Source: Nymphaea colorata | Taxonomy: Eukaryota; Streptophyta; Magnoliopsida; Nymphaeales; Nymphaeaceae | Assembly: GCF_008831285.2 (NCBI RefSeq) | Contig: NC_045142.1 | Coordinates: 26,673,876-26,737,875 of the forward strand | Direction of reading: 5' to 3' | DNA: 64,000 nt | Shown: positions 29,891-42,699 of the stretch, piece by piece | Layout: the number at the start of each line of letters is the position of its first letter | Numbering within the stretch: position 1 is the stretch's first letter | Notes under the pieces: model-generated | Told to the model about the DNA's origin: nothing | Seen by the model: the letters and a program-made list of their open reading frames with translations, nothing else | Databases searched by the model: none | Made by a program: the position numbers and the translations under genes

Positions 29891-30914
29891 GTATCAATTT
29901 GTACAGCCCCAATTTTTTCCCTCTTCCCTCTTCAATATCTTTTTCACCATGTTAAAGCGCCAGAAGAAAGCATTGGTTGCCAAATACATGCCCCTTCTCC
30001 TCTAACTTTTATGTATGAAATTGCTATTTAAATATCAATATAATAGTATAGTAATCACAGTTCCTTCTGCTTAAGCTGTTCCAAGTTGGAGAACAATGGC
30101 TGTCTACAGTTGTCAATTGACATTATGCAACCCTGGTTGAAAATTTGTGCTCTATTAGGTCCTCATCTAATCGGACTCACTACAGGGGCTGATTTTGCTT
30201 TTACCTTAATCACAGTAATTGCTTCTCATGTTGTCTCGCATGAAGCTTATTGTTGTACCTTAGATTTTTGAGTATCTTCGGTTTGATCCTTTTGCTTGGC
30301 AACATGGTAACTAAAATTTTGAATGAATTTGAATAGCAGGAGAGCATGGTTGTACTAGTTTAAATAATATGAGAGAGAGAGAGAGAGAGAGCACCAAAAA
30401 TATGAGCGCCGCCATGGCCTCCAAGGGAGTATAATCTGCAGGGAAATATACAAGAAGATTGTTAAGTGTTTGTATTGTCATAAATGCAGTCACTGTCCAG
30501 TTCTGGTGGGCATCCTTTCTACAAGTTCGTTGCATGGGATATCACGAATGTAAACTGACGTCTCTCTCTCTAGCCTCAAGAGGGCCTCTCTCTCTCTCTA
30601 GCCTCCAAGAGGGTGTAGCATAGTTGGTCGGTCCGTGAGAAGGTGTGTTTCGGGCGTGTCCCTTGTTTGATTTCCATTAAAGCTACTCTTTTGATAGGAC
30701 TGAGTTTAGCTGAGGAGTGCTTCAGTAGCTATGGGACGGAACGGAATTGCTAGTTGTCCTCTCCCCATCTCTCACAAACATGAGTTGTATTGGAGAAAAG
30801 AAGCATTAAAAACACGACTACCACGAGAAAAATTTATTTGCCTTTTGTCAGTATCTAACTGGATCCAAGTCCAACAGTGTTTGAAACCTTAATCTGCTTT
30901 CATTTTATGAATGT
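29891..30914. other. 3' flank of the AAA ATPase gene and spacer
   Basis: The first few hundred bases are the presumed 3' untranslated region. A GA microsatellite lies at 30371-30391 and a SINE-like copy near 30612-30745. No gene is seen. Confidence 0.5.
30612..30745 (+). mobile_element. SINE-like copy 3 with tRNA-type A box
   Basis: TAGCATAGTTGG near 30616 matches the RNA polymerase III A-box consensus TRGCNNAGYNGG at every position. TGTTTGATTTCC about 45 bases on resembles a B box with one extra base. The order of motifs matches the copies at 9443 and 9670. No tRNA cloverleaf can be folded, so it is not a tRNA gene. The family assignment is inference. Confidence 0.4.
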
Positions 30915-31075
30915 AGATGGTTTGGATTGTTTCTTCAATAAGATGAGATTGAATCCAGTGTAAATGGAAGCAGATGGTTTGGATTGTGTCTTCAATAAGA
31001 TGAGATTGAATCCAGTGTAAATGGAAGCAGATGGTTTGGATTGTTTCTTCAATAAGATGAGATTGAATCCAGTGT
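30915..31075. repeat. 57-bp tandem repeat, about 2.8 copies
   Basis: The period is 57 (copies begin near 30916, 30973 and 31030). The unit begins GATGGTTTGGATTGTTTCTT and contains AATAAGATGAGATTGAATCC. The copies are nearly identical (one visible T/G change), so the expansion is recent. Each complete unit contains stop codons in the tested frames. Confidence 0.92.
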
Positions 31076-31227
31076 TGTTTTTGAGCCAAATCTACTGGGT
31101 ATCAAGAAGAATGTGGTCGATGTCTCGCAAAAATATATGGTTCGTTCTCTGTACTTGGTTTCCGAAGCGCCTGAATCTCTCGGGGACACTGACGCCTTGC
31201 ATGATGCTTCTATTTCACGTCTCTGAT
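31051..31227 (+). pseudogene. Unidentified coding-like fragment after the 57-bp repeat
   Basis: A frame of about 58 codons runs from inside the last repeat copy to TGA near 31225. It reads EPNLLGIKKNVVDVSQKYM, then SLYLVSEAPESLGDTDALHD. The composition is protein-like, but there is no start codon, no recognised family and no partner exon. It may be part of a decayed gene. Confidence 0.2.
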
Positions 31228-32300
31228 TGATCTTGACACCGGTGCTATTATATTTAAGTATCTCAAACCCCGCCTGTTCATCATAAGATCGGCTGGTCGT
31301 GACTCATTATAGTTTCGCCTTTTAGGTAGGGGACAGAGGAATTGAACCAAGTTTTGGCTTAGCTGCGAAAATTCATGGGATCGGCCGATTCAGTGATTCG
31401 ATTCTCGTTCCAATTTTGTTGGATGTCTTCGAGGAGATCAGTGATTCGGTTGTCGTGATTATAAATCAACGAAAGGTATTATTATGTACATGAAAATTAA
31501 TAATCAAACTGTAAAAATGTTTGAAAAAATAACATAGAAAATCAATAGTGTATGACGTGCAAGGTCCTCATATTATTACGAATGTCAAACGGTGTGCCAC
31601 CAAGTCGTTTCAAGGCTGACTTTCACAAATATTCCAGCTGTTTGTGACTTCCAGATATCCAGCTCATTAAGTTGATAGTCCCGGAAACAATTTCACTGTA
31701 TATAATACTCATAACAATATTATTGGAAGGTTATAGTCATTGCATGGCTGGCATCGGTAGGAACTTATTTGGATCTTTTTGCAGTTAAAGAAAATCCAGG
31801 TGCTTTTCTTTGTGAAAAATAAAGTGTTTGAAAATATAACATTTTTTTTTTTTTTTTTTTGCAAAAAGAGATTGAAATTTAGCTACTGCTGGGCACTGAG
31901 CCAGGACGAGCCAACTTATCAAGGCCTGACAAGGTTTATGGGGACTGAACAAAGCCAGCCTCTTTTCCTCCCAACAGCCAAGTCTGAGATTATATGTTCA
32001 ATGGGCAGGGCAATTTGTCTCGTACACACCCAAGTCAATTTAAATAGATATGATCTTGTCTAACTAAAAAAATAAGTCTCTTAAAAAAATCTCTTCTATG
32101 CTATTATTGAATTTTTAATTATTGATTTAAATCTAACAATCTTAATAATGCGTCGTAGTTCCAACATATATCTTATATTATTTAAGTCTAATAATATTAA
32201 CAAACACAAAAATCCATCACAAAGTTTTTCTAGCCGAGTACCGATTGAAGATCCCTGAGCCGCTCTGATCCAGCCCATTAAATAAACATGTTGAGCGCCT
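31228..32300. other. Spacer before the exostosin gene
   Basis: Mostly AT-rich, with a long T run at 31845-31860. No gene is recognised. Confidence 0.55.
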
Positions 32301-33490
32301 GAGTCCGCTCAGTAAAGGCCGGGCGTCGCCAGTCGGTTCCGTCGGTGACTCGTTCCGAAGCATGGTCATCTTTGGGAGGTTCCAACCGGAAACTTCCGGG
32401 AGATGGGCTTCCCCACATTTTTGAGGTTCGGAATGAATGGGTTACCGTACCAGAGGCCGGTGTTGCTGCGCGTGAGAAGGCTAGAAGCCACCGTCGCTAT
32501 CCATTCTCTCCGGCATTCACGGGAGGTAAGCCTCTTTCTCTCTCTCTCTCTCTCTCTCCAAGAAATGCCTTTGTTCTGGCTTTCCTCCTCTGTCGCTTTC
32601 TATTGCTCTTGTCATGTTGGTTTTTCTCGATCGCGTTTCTGCAGTGCCAAGGAGCTGCTATCTGCTTGCTTTTGTTGCAGGGTCACGTTTTAGATTAGAT
32701 TGTAGTTTTGGCAGCGACTTTGTGTAATTCGGTAATGAGCACTAGATTGGTTGCATGGTTTTACTGATTATAGATTTATCTGGCAATCAGATTCGTGGAG
32801 CTTTACTTTAGTGGCATGGCTTTGATTAGGTGTCTTTCCCAAAGATTCAACTTGTACAGGAATTTGGATCAGGTTCAGGAAATGTTTCATGGAGCACAAT
32901 CCCAATTCTAAACTTATCCCGCTTTGCTGGATGTTGGGTGCTTCAAAAAACCTCCTATATTCAATGAGGATCTTGTCGTGGTATCCATTATTTTAGTCGT
33001 ACAAGTTAATAATGACTTGGTGCGATCTAGTTGTGACGGATAAAGTTCAACCTATAAGTGTCTGTTTCAGCTGCAGATAAATTATTCCTTTTGTTATTCA
33101 CATTGTCTAAAAATAGTAAATGGGTTAAGAAGAAAGCCTCAAAATTCTCTTCTTAGAGTCTGGTTCGGTGGTCGTCCTAACATTCAAGATGTACTTGTCT
33201 ACGACTCTACATGCATTTAGCAGTTTCTTAGCAGCAGCAATGCAGTAAATCCTTTTCCATAAATAACAGCAGATTTACCCATTTTGGTTATAATACATTG
33301 CAGGCTCTTCTATGTAAAAACAGTCATTCGTTCCAACAAGTAAGGGTACTCTGGCAGCTGGCAAGGGAAGCAAGATTGCTGCTGCGGACTTGAAAAAAGC
33401 ATTGGTTTCATTATCTTGTGTGCTTTCTAGTGATACGAAGGCCATCTATTTGAAGATGACACTTTTCTAGCGTGTAGCAAGCTGCCAATC
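32300..33490 (+). promoter_or_regulatory. Promoter and spliced 5' leader of the exostosin gene (probable)
   Basis: Near 32300-32525 the sequence is GC-rich and ends in a strong donor (GGGAG then GTAAGC at 32526). A CT microsatellite follows at 32533-32559, and an acceptor (ATTGCAG) ends at 33303. A leader intron of 32526-33303 would put the last leader exon at 33304-33490, directly before the ATG at 33491. An upstream ATG at 32403 opens a small frame of about 69 codons that stays open across this proposed junction. All of this is inferred from splice-site quality only. Confidence 0.4.
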
Positions 33491-36400
33491 ATGAGAGAAA
33501 GGACGACTCAGAAGGGGATAATTCTACCATGCTCCATACCTTCCCTTGTTTTTTCATTTGGTCTTCTCTGCATCTTTCCACTCTCCCTTTTTCTCTTTTC
33601 CACCCACCACCACACAAGCCATATTCCATTAGCCACTAGAATCTCTAGATATTCTGGCGATGAGATCAAGGTTTATCTTGCAGACATCCCGAGGTCTCTT
33701 AATTATGGGCTGCTTGAGGAGTATTGGTCTCTGAAAAATTATAGCAGACTAGGTGATGATGAAGATGAGATCGTGAGGTCTAGGTTTTCGTCTAATTATA
33801 AGGGTGGATATCCTCCACCTTATCCAGAGAACCCTTTGATCAAGCAATATAGTGCTGAATACTGGCTTTTGGGTGATCTCATGACACCGGAGGATCTGAG
33901 AGTTTCCTCATTTGCAAGGAGGGTTTTCAATGCAGAGGATGCTGATGTGATCTTTGTGCCATTTTTTGCAACACTCAGTGCAGAGATGCAGCTTGGCAAG
34001 GCTAAGGGAAAATTTCGGCAGAAGAATGGGAATGAAGATTATGAGAGACAGAGGAAGGTGGTGGACATGGTCAGAGAAACACCTTCCTGGAAGAAATCTG
34101 GTGGGCGGGATCATGTGTTTGTTCTAACAGGTCTGAACCTTGTGAAGTCAAAAACTTGGTCATTTAATATGATTTTGTATCGTTATCTTTTTATTCTATT
34201 GAAATTCTTGTATCATTATCTCCTTTTTTGTTCTATTATAACGGTGGTTCTTTTAGTTTGTACAACTTCCTAGTGATTAAATAACTCTTCTACTGTTCTA
34301 TTTTATCTAAGTAGGTTCATTTTCATAGTTTATGCATCAAACTTCAAAGACATGCATCCATTGTAGATGCCTGTAATTTTTTTTTGAAAAAAACACCTTT
34401 TGATTATGGACAAGTATAACATTGTCTGTTTGCAACCTTATCAACAAGTAGCTTCTAGTAGTTAGTCGTGGAGCAAAAGTTGTTAACACAAGGTAACTGG
34501 GACTGCAAATTAGTGCATGACTCTTTCATAGGCTTGCTTGGTTATTTCATATGTTCTTGGCTCGTAATCTTTCTTGTCAAATTTCACTTGTGTGAAGCTG
34601 TAAATGTGGCAGCTAAATTGAAATGATTTTTTATTACTTAAACTCATGGTTACTTTTCATTTGATGCCTTTTGGGAATTTTTAACTGATCAAAGACTCAG
34701 ATGGCTCACATACAACTGTTTTTTTTGCTGACCATTTGTGAGGCTATGAGATGGCTAAATGGATGGCTTTTAGATCATCAAATTTCATGTTAACTTAGGA
34801 ACATTTTCAATACTTAAATAGTAAATACACAAATATATGCAATAGGTATCTGATTGATGACGAGAAGAAAGACTTAAGGATTACTTTAGGTTATTAACCT
34901 TTTTTGTGCCTCCAGTGAGGTTAATCTGTGTTTTGGGCATTCGTGGCTCTACAAGGCTAAAGGTTCCAAAGTGCCTTAGATGGGGTATATTCCTTTAGTC
35001 CTTTAGAGTGGCACAACAGTATATCCAACAGAGAATAGATTTTCCCTTGTAAGGAAGGAACAAATACAATGGTCTAGAAGCGTAGACATTTTCTTTTGTC
35101 TAATGGCCCTAATGTGCAAACTGTGTCAAATGCAAAAACCATGATATACTTATGTGGTTATGCGAAAAATAGTGATCTAATAGTTGGGCAAAAATTCTCA
35201 ATTTGTCTGGTTTGAAGATTTCAAGTGATATTAGGTACTTTGACATTTGGACGTGTATGATTTACATCCGCAAATGCAAGCTCTAAAAACAAAACATAAT
35301 TATCTCTTAGACACCCCCCCTCCGATGTAGTGCAGGTCCACACAGAGTTCTTTCATGGCTTAAGATGAGTGAGAAATACCATAAGATTCATTCCATATTT
35401 ATGTATTTTAAGATACAGAAGATAAGTTGCCTTGTACTGTCCTTGCATAATTCTCTGTCTAAACGATTGGTGAACCATGTTTGTTCTCGGTTTTTTATAT
35501 TTCTAATTGACTGATGAATAAATTGACATGATGGTTAAGCTAGAAGTTCGTTGTTGTCATCAGTATATTGGATTGAGTTATGCATTGAATTTTCTTTGGC
35601 AGACCCAGTTGCAATGTGGCATGTGAGGGCAGAGATAGCACCAGCAGTGCTTTTGGTTGTTGATTTTGGCGGTTGGTATAGAGTTGATGCCAAATCTTCT
35701 ATGAACACTTCAGAAGTGATACATCATACCCAGGTTTCTCTGCTTAAGGATGTGATTGTGCCATATACTCATCTTCTCCCCAACTTACTTTTATCTGAAG
35801 ATCAGGAAAGGAAGACACTTTTGTATTTCAAAGGAGCTAAGCACAGGCATCGAGTGAGTTTTTTCCTTCTATGCTTTTGGTACTTTTGCTTTCAATCATG
35901 AAATGATTTTATATGGTTATCTATTTGTTCAGGGTTGTCTTCGAAGATAACTCTGAAAAGGCTTATATGTCATATCAAGGAAGCTTCCTCAATGAAAGTA
36001 ATGGAGCAATATGCTCTGACAATTAGTTGAATATGGGTTGCTGACTGCTGTCACGTGTATAGGACCTGACACCTGAGAGCCATTAATCTAATAGTGTATG
36101 ACAATATGCACACTATGAGATTCTTTATAGTGTGAAAAGGAAAATGATTTATTAGTTCTTACCTATGGGAAAGGTGAAGTTGTCACCTTACCCATGCAAG
36201 CATGACTTCGCAGAATATATTCTGACTAGCGACTAGGTTAGCTTGCGTTTGAAATTTTACAGATAATCTCTATATTGTCTACTGCCCTCTCATGCTTTTC
36301 TATTAGATGATTCTTTGGATGGAATTTTAGTTGGGTTATTTACAGGTTATTGTTTGTGATTCTTTTTTGAATGTCTGTCATTTGAAGTACTAAGAACATT

Positions 36401-36975
36401 CTGCAATTTCATTGGTTTTTCAGGGGGGCTTGGTTCGAGAAGGATTGTGGAATTTGCTTGTAAATGAACCTGGCGTTGTCATGGAAGAAGGTTTCCCCAA
36501 TGCTACAGGTCGTGAGCAATCAATAAGAGGGATGCGGACATCAGAATTCTGTCTGCATCCAGCTGGTGATACACCAACATCATGCCGTTTGTTTGATGCC
36601 ATCCTTAGTCTATGCATCCCGGTTATTGTAAGCGATAGCATTGAACTTCCCTTTGAAGGTATGATTGATTACACGGAGTTCTCAGTCTTCATCTCAGTAA
36701 ATAATGCTATGAAGCCGAACTGGCTTTTGAGTCACCTAAGAAGCTTCTCCAAGGAGCAGAAAGATTCCTTCCGCAAGAAGTTATCACAGGTTCAACCGAT
36801 CTTTGAATATGATAATGGCCATAAAGATGGCATAGGACCTGTTCCAGTTGATGGTGCTGTAAATCACATCTGGAGAAAGGTTTTTGAAAAGCTCCCAGCA
36901 ATCAGGGTAGCTGTTGCTCGTGAGAAGCGAAAACCAGATGGTGTGTCAATACCTGCTCGTTGCCACTGTACATGA
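33491..36975 (+). CDS. GT47 exostosin-family glycosyltransferase (At5g16890-like)
   Basis: Three exons: 33491-34130, 35603-35853 and 36424-36975, GT-AG introns, 480 residues, stop TGA at 36973-36975. Residues ~10-36 are hydrophobic (CSIPSLVFSFGLLCIFPLSL), giving a type II Golgi membrane anchor with a short basic cytoplasmic tail. The lumenal exostosin domain (about 58-440) begins IKVYLADIPRSLNYGLLEEY. It includes PENPLIKQYSAEYW, DADVIFVPFFATLSAEM, GRDHVFVLTDPVAMWHV, VVDFGGWYR, FKGAKHRHRGGL and the conserved block SEFCLHPAGDTPTSCRLFDA with IPVIVSDSIELPFEG. GT47 enzymes transfer sugars from nucleotide donors to cell-wall polysaccharides or glycoproteins; the linkage made by this clade is not something the sequence shows. 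The C terminus ends in a Cys-rich RCHCT. The gene appears intact. Confidence 0.93.
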
Positions 36976-37350
36976 ACGTAATTTTTTTTAGTCTTTAGTT
37001 GTATTTTAGTGATTGTGAAATTTATCATGGAGCAATTCATTCTCTACAATTATTTTCAGTTCTTTGGTAAGCAATTCCTTCATGTGTTGCTTTTCTTCTT
37101 TGGTCTTGTATATTGTTCTTTTATTGTGTATGTGAAAAAAAAGCACTATAACTTGCCGGTTGCAGAAAGAATAATGCAACACATTTCTGATTCTGGTTGT
37201 TGCGGGGGTCGACTGATGTTTTCTGTTGGTTTCTTAGCCTTCTGCCTTCCCAAAAATGGCCAGAATCTGACGTGTCATGTGTCCTTTAGGCCAGCACTAT
37301 ATGGACAGAATGACGAATGTAATAACAGGAGAGTTGCTATATTTCTCTAA

Positions 37351-37387
<37 letters not shown>

Positions 37388-38261
37388 TACATATATCTGA
37401 ACATGCAACTACGATGACCCTATCCATGACAAGAATGCAAAAGGAAGAACCCTACTGGGGGTTAATGCAGTTTGGTGGGTCTCAACTATCTGACTAGCAG
37501 TGACTGACTGACTATGATCTCTTATATTGCCTCTTCCTGTACAAGTTGATGAAGGGACAGTTACCTTCAGAGGACACGACGTTGGGCTTTACCGCAGCTC
37601 CCGCAAGACTTCACATGGCTGCAATCTTCTGTTTCTGCTTGGAAAATAGATTGAATAAGCAAATGATGTCAACTTGATGGCCAAGTGGTCCTATTTTAAT
37701 GGCGTCCGTTCTGTAGTCTCTTTGTTCATCTGGCCCTGAGAGCAGAATCAGTGAAGGCAGAGACGAGCAGATTAAGAAGAGGTAAAGTTTTAGTTTAGAG
37801 GAATGTAAATTTTGTATGCGCTAAACTTTATTCACTGGAGCTGATACACGACGTACTTGTCTTAGGTGCCACAATAAATCAAAATCAGGGTTTTATACCG
37901 GACTGCAGCCATTATAAGAACAGCAGTTTTCGAAGATTTGCATTTGCATTCTCAAGCCAAAAATAAAGACACGTAAAGCAACCAAGTGTTGCTCTCAACA
38001 TTCAATTATTTTAGGGTAGGCCGGCCGTTGCAGAATCAACATCAAATGAATCTGCCGGCTGCCGCTTCGCATGCTCAATTCAGCCCAACTTGTGTGAACA
38101 GTTATCTGTGCGCAATGCATGATTGCATCTCATCTAGTGCGTCGTCAACATCTCCTCTCTCTCTCTCTCTCATGCTAAATCCTTGTAGGCATATGAGGAT
38201 TTAATATTAATTTTCATTTTTTTCACCATAAACAAAAAAACATTGGTCAAGATCGTTACTC
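36976..38261. other. 3' flank of the exostosin gene and spacer
   Basis: Presumed 3' untranslated region, then non-coding sequence. A CT microsatellite is at 37354-37381. Open frames here (for example 37009-37350) are AT-rich and carry no motif. Confidence 0.55.
37354..37381. repeat. CT microsatellite
   Basis: Uninterrupted TC dinucleotide run of 28 bases. Confidence 0.95.
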
Positions 38262-38705
38262 ATGGGTTTAGCATATGAGGGTCTGGATTCTAAAGGGAGT
38301 CTGAGTTGTCCACAACGTGGTCACTCTCTTTCTTTCTCTTCAGCTTGGTGGCGTATTTGGGAGGAGCGCAACAACAGAGTTTTTAGAAACACTTTCTCTT
38401 CGCCAGATTATGTGGCTCGTCTTGTGCAAGGGGATGTCCAGTTTGTCATTCGGTTGAAGCGCCGCTGTCCGTCTGCGGCTGAGTGACAGTGTCGCTCCGT
38501 CTTTTCTCTCTCTTATTTTTCTGTGCATTGTATTGTATATTTATTCTTCTTGTTTCTGTTTTTGCGGTTTATTTTTTGCGGATTGTTTTTGTACTTAGGG
38601 GACTTATTGTCCTCAGATTTTGTTATATATTCTCATTTTATCGGCACTCTCTTTATCTCTCTCTCTCTCTCTCTTTATATATATATATATGTATATATAT
38701 ATATT
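38262..38705 (+). mobile_element. 3' remnant of a LINE retrotransposon
   Basis: The frame ending in TGA at 38484-38486 reads AWWRIWEERNNRVFRNTF, then LVQGDVQFVIRLK. This matches the typical C-terminal end of plant LINE reverse-transcriptase proteins, where W.IW.ERN.R.F.N follows the zinc-binding (zf-RVT) segment. A T-rich 3' tail follows, ending in CT and TA microsatellites (38656-38705). All upstream coding parts are missing, so this is a 5'-truncated copy, as is usual for LINEs. Confidence 0.75.
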
Positions 38706-39431
38706 TAGAGTTATGTAGATCACTCATAAAGCCAACAAAAAGGAAAATGTGATGAATTTTTTTGTTGTTTAGTATTAATACACACCTATTTTTCATTGTT
38801 TTTCTCTCAAAATCCATTATGATGGATCAAACGACCCGAGTGAAATAGGTGATTTTGAAGAACCAAAGTCACTATTATCATTCTAGTCACTATTATCATT
38901 CTTTCTCTCTCTCTCTCTTTTTCTTTTACGTGATCGACTTGTAATCACACGTAATAGAGCTTCAGATTCGCAAGTCTAAGCACCTTTTACTGAAAATATT
39001 TGCGAGGATGTGGTCTTCCTTAAAGTTCTTATATTGAAAAAGATTTCTCAGTGAAACGTCATATAAAAATTATCAGCAAATTCGTTAAATTACTGCCAAT
39101 TTGCTTCTGCGTCACAATTCTGCAGACGCTTGACGAAGGACGCCTCCCGTTTTTAAATTGGATTCAGATCCGGTGTAGTGCTTCTCCGGAAAAATTTTTG
39201 ATCCCTTTGGTTTTCAATTAACTCGCCCTGAAGGCCAGGAAACATTTTTCTTTTCTCCTGGAAATTCCTTGAGTTGAGTTATGAGATTGACAAATTCATG
39301 AGGCTCAAATTCTCAACACCAGATGGTACGTCCGTCAACTAAGTGTCGAGGTCCCAACTTTTATGGTTCATAAAAATAGCACTCACGAGACTCAAACACT
39401 ATGCAAATATAGTCAGATGTTCATAACTAAG
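38706..39431. other. AT-rich spacer
   Basis: No gene is seen. A short direct repeat of AGTCACTATTATCATTCT lies near 38868-38902, and a CT run follows it. Confidence 0.55.
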
Positions 39432-39565
39432 GGTGCGCGTCAGGCCAGACTAGCCCGAGTCTCATTTTGGTGGCTCGGGCCTGACTAGCCCGAGTTCTAT
39501 TTTGGTGGCTCGGCCCCTCTCGGTTCAGCCCGAGCCAGGCTCAGCCGTTATGTTTACACTAAAAG

Positions 39566-39597
<32 letters not shown>

Positions 39598-39748
39598 AAC
39601 AAAAAATAATTATTGAGCCCAGGTTGAGGCCCGAAAGCCTGACGAGGCAGTGCTCACTCTTAATCAGGTCAATGCTTACTTGGTCGGCCCGAGCTGGGTC
39701 CGGGTTTGAACAGCCCAGGCCGGTCAGAAGCTAACCCGTGCGCAGCTC
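39432..39748. mobile_element. MITE-like element rich in GCCCGAG motifs
   Basis: About 317 bp flanked by TAA on both sides (39429-39431 and 39749-39751). The termini are imperfectly inverted: left GGGTGCGCG and, on the other strand, right GAGCTGCGCAC. The left part has two copies of a 35-base unit (39451 and 39486) carrying CTAGCCCGAG and TTTTGGTGGCTCGG. An AT microsatellite (39566-39592) sits in the middle. The class is uncertain: TAA flanks suggest Harbinger, and the end sequence is also compatible with a worn hAT element. Confidence 0.45.
39566..39592. repeat. AT microsatellite
   Basis: TA dinucleotide run inside the MITE-like element at 39432-39748. Confidence 0.9.
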
Positions 39749-39751
39749 TAA

Positions 39752-42691
39752 TTCTTAAATGCAGGTGATACAAAGTGTGATAAAAATAAATATATTTTAT
39801 TTTAGCTAAAATATTTTTGGATTGCTTCTTAAAAAATAACGTTTACTCGTAATATTTTTGACTGTTCCGAATAAAAAGTTAAATATTGTATGAAACGAAG
39901 GACCAAAAAGACAAAGAACCATTTTAAAAGCAGACGAGACGATCTCGTAAAGGTGGCGACCTTGCAAAACGTGCAGAGTCAAGTTGTTCAGTCCTCCTTA
40001 CCAAGCGGAGGTTACGAAGCTGAGCGCATACTGGTCGCGTGTTCGGCCCTAACACGTACTTGGGCCAAACCACATGGCATATAGGTAATTGGTCTTTTGA
40101 TTCGAGCTATGAAAGTGGGAGAATAATCGCATTTAGAAGGATGCGATAAGTATAAGTATTATGAGACAATGATCTTATATGGATTAGTTTTATGTTAAAA
40201 TGACATTTACTAATACACGTTAAGCAGTCAAAATAGAACAAATTCTGAGAACATAGTTATAAGATTCATTTTGGGACACACTCAAACACTTAGAAAAAAT
40301 TAAATGAGAAAATGATACTATATAAACTGGTTTTATGATAAAATAACATTTACTATGAGTAGAAAAGAAGTAGATTGTAATAACACAACATCAGGATCCG
40401 TTTTACGATGCACTCAAATAAAACCATATTTACAAACACGTGATGGTAGTAAAAAAAATTAAATGTAACAAAAAATTAAATGCGACAATGATACTTTATA
40501 CAATGGCTTTATGACAAAAATACTTTTTATTAAAAAGCGATACCTTTCAGGTTTTAGATTGTTAGACAAGTGACAAAAGCCTAATTGTGGTATTGTTGTC
40601 AAAATTTTTGGGTGAAAAAAAAAAACAAAAAAACTACAACTTTGCTGTCTCCTGGAGGTGAATAGGGATGAAATAAAAAACTATGATGAAGGATTTCATT
40701 TTCTTGAATAACAATACCATGGAAAAGGTCAAGCAACACAATGATAAAATGGAAACCAAGTCAATAGCTTTTCTTAACTGTTAGAAACTTGAAGGGATGG
40801 TGTTTTCTCATGGCTCTTGCACCTACCCCTAACCAACTACCAACCACGTACCCATCATTAATTTTCAAAGTGCAGCAACCAACTCAGTGGAACGCTCCAT
40901 TTACCAAACCAACCTTCCCTCCTTCTTCCTTTCATTCACCAGCCACGGAGAAGAGCAGTGATACCATGCTTCTCTTCCCACGTAGTGAGGCGTGGGAGCA
41001 CCGCCATTGAAGTGACAGTTTAGAACCGCTTCCAATGCATTGGTGGTGATCCATTTATTTTAATTGTATTCTTTATTGTTCAGGCCAATTCAAAATCTAG
41101 GGTTCAGCTTGAAACAACTTGACTCATTCTTACACTGAGTTTGAGTCTTTGGAACCGACCCACTTTTGGTCGCTCGACCCCCCTGATTTGGCGGATCCCA
41201 ACCCGCCCCTTAACAGTTTCAGTTTTCAACCCCAAAAAAACTAAGAACTAAGACAATCATCTATTTAATAATTCTTTTTATAAGCACTTGAATATCTCTC
41301 TTAATTTTCAATACGAGACTAAATTTTTAAGGTGCTATAGCACATGCGTTCGTGCATGTGGTACTTTAGGTCTGAATGTTGAAACCAGCTCTAATACCAC
41401 TATGTAACTCACTTGATGCTAGGGGTGGAAGGAAGGTAGGGCCGACAAGAGTTCTGACTTTTCATAATTTTAAAAACTTTAAAAATTTATATATAAATTA
41501 AAAAAAAACTTAAATTTAATATATAAACAGTTTAAAAAATTTATTTTAATTCCGATTAAAATTCTAACACTATAATTCAACCCCTACAACAAAAAAAAGA
41601 AAAGAAAAAAAGAAAAAGAAAAATTCATAACTTCGCTATTACCTTATGCTCACTCTTATTATCCGTGATATTGCTGGTCCTGACCCTGCTGGGCACAGCA
41701 CCATGTGCCTGCACCTTTCACGGCAGCCCTGTAACAAGGACTTACAGGACGCGTGGAAGTGAATGCAAGAAAAGGACAGTCTTCTTGTGAAAAAGAGCCA
41801 AAATTTTCTTTTCTCGAACAAAGCAACCTCATCTCTCTTGTTTAGATTTAAACGGGTAGTATGTGTCATAGATTGGGAAGTATAAACTCTTCCATTTGCT
41901 GGACCATAAATTAAGATCAACTGATGGGTCTTGACGTATAACATCTGTATAATGTTTTCCACCTATGCAGTTAGAATCGGATTCAGAAGCAAATTAGAAG
42001 AAAGTTTTGAAACCCAAAAATATATGAAGGTAAAGAGAAAATTTAATTATTTCTAAAACAACTGTAGAAGTAAACCAGATGATGGCATTTAAGATTCAAG
42101 CACTTGGAAAGGAATGGTTACTAAAATACTAAAAAGTGCTAACAGTTAATGATGGTGTTCATTTTTTTCATTGACATCCGCTGATTCGGACCGATCAGGA
42201 GTATATCATTCTACCCGCTCAAGAAAGAGTCGAAGCTTCCACTCAACTCTCCATTTCTTTAGAATATAAGTCATGCTTTTATATTGGAAAAATATGTCTT
42301 TTAGTCATAGAATAACACATGATGATTGAGAAAACAGAATTTTGGCCAACATAAAGACAGGATGATTTCTAAATTCAACCCTGCAATTAAGTGCAGGTTG
42401 AAGTTGACATGTGGGTGCATTTTAGTGAGTCTATAATCAGAGTCTGGGATTGATTTCTTGAGAACTGCAGTTTGGAAACTTTAATTGCTTAGATCTGATG
42501 CAGCCTTCCAGGTCAACCTACAAGAGCGGAGATACCAACACGGTGGAGAGTGACCTGATTCAGATTTAAATCCAACCCGATAAGGACTTAGGTTTTGGCT
42601 TTTAATGCAACAGATAGAATTAGCTAAGCAGGAGGGGAGCGCATATAATATGGTTGATTTGATTCTTCTTGCTAGCAAGATTCACAATTCA
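39752..42691. other. Long AT-rich spacer
   Basis: Nearly 3 kb without a recognisable gene. The sequence near 40120-40530 repeats a loosely similar phrase (ATGATAC..TATA..ATGGCTTTATGA) two to three times, suggesting old degenerate repeats. Open frames near 40789-41010 and 41639-41962 carry no family motif and biased composition. Confidence 0.6.
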
Positions 42692-42699
42692 GTTGCAAG

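Noticed and set aside
33908-34114. Minus-strand frame inside exostosin exon 1
   Set aside because: Antisense shadow of a strongly conserved coding exon.
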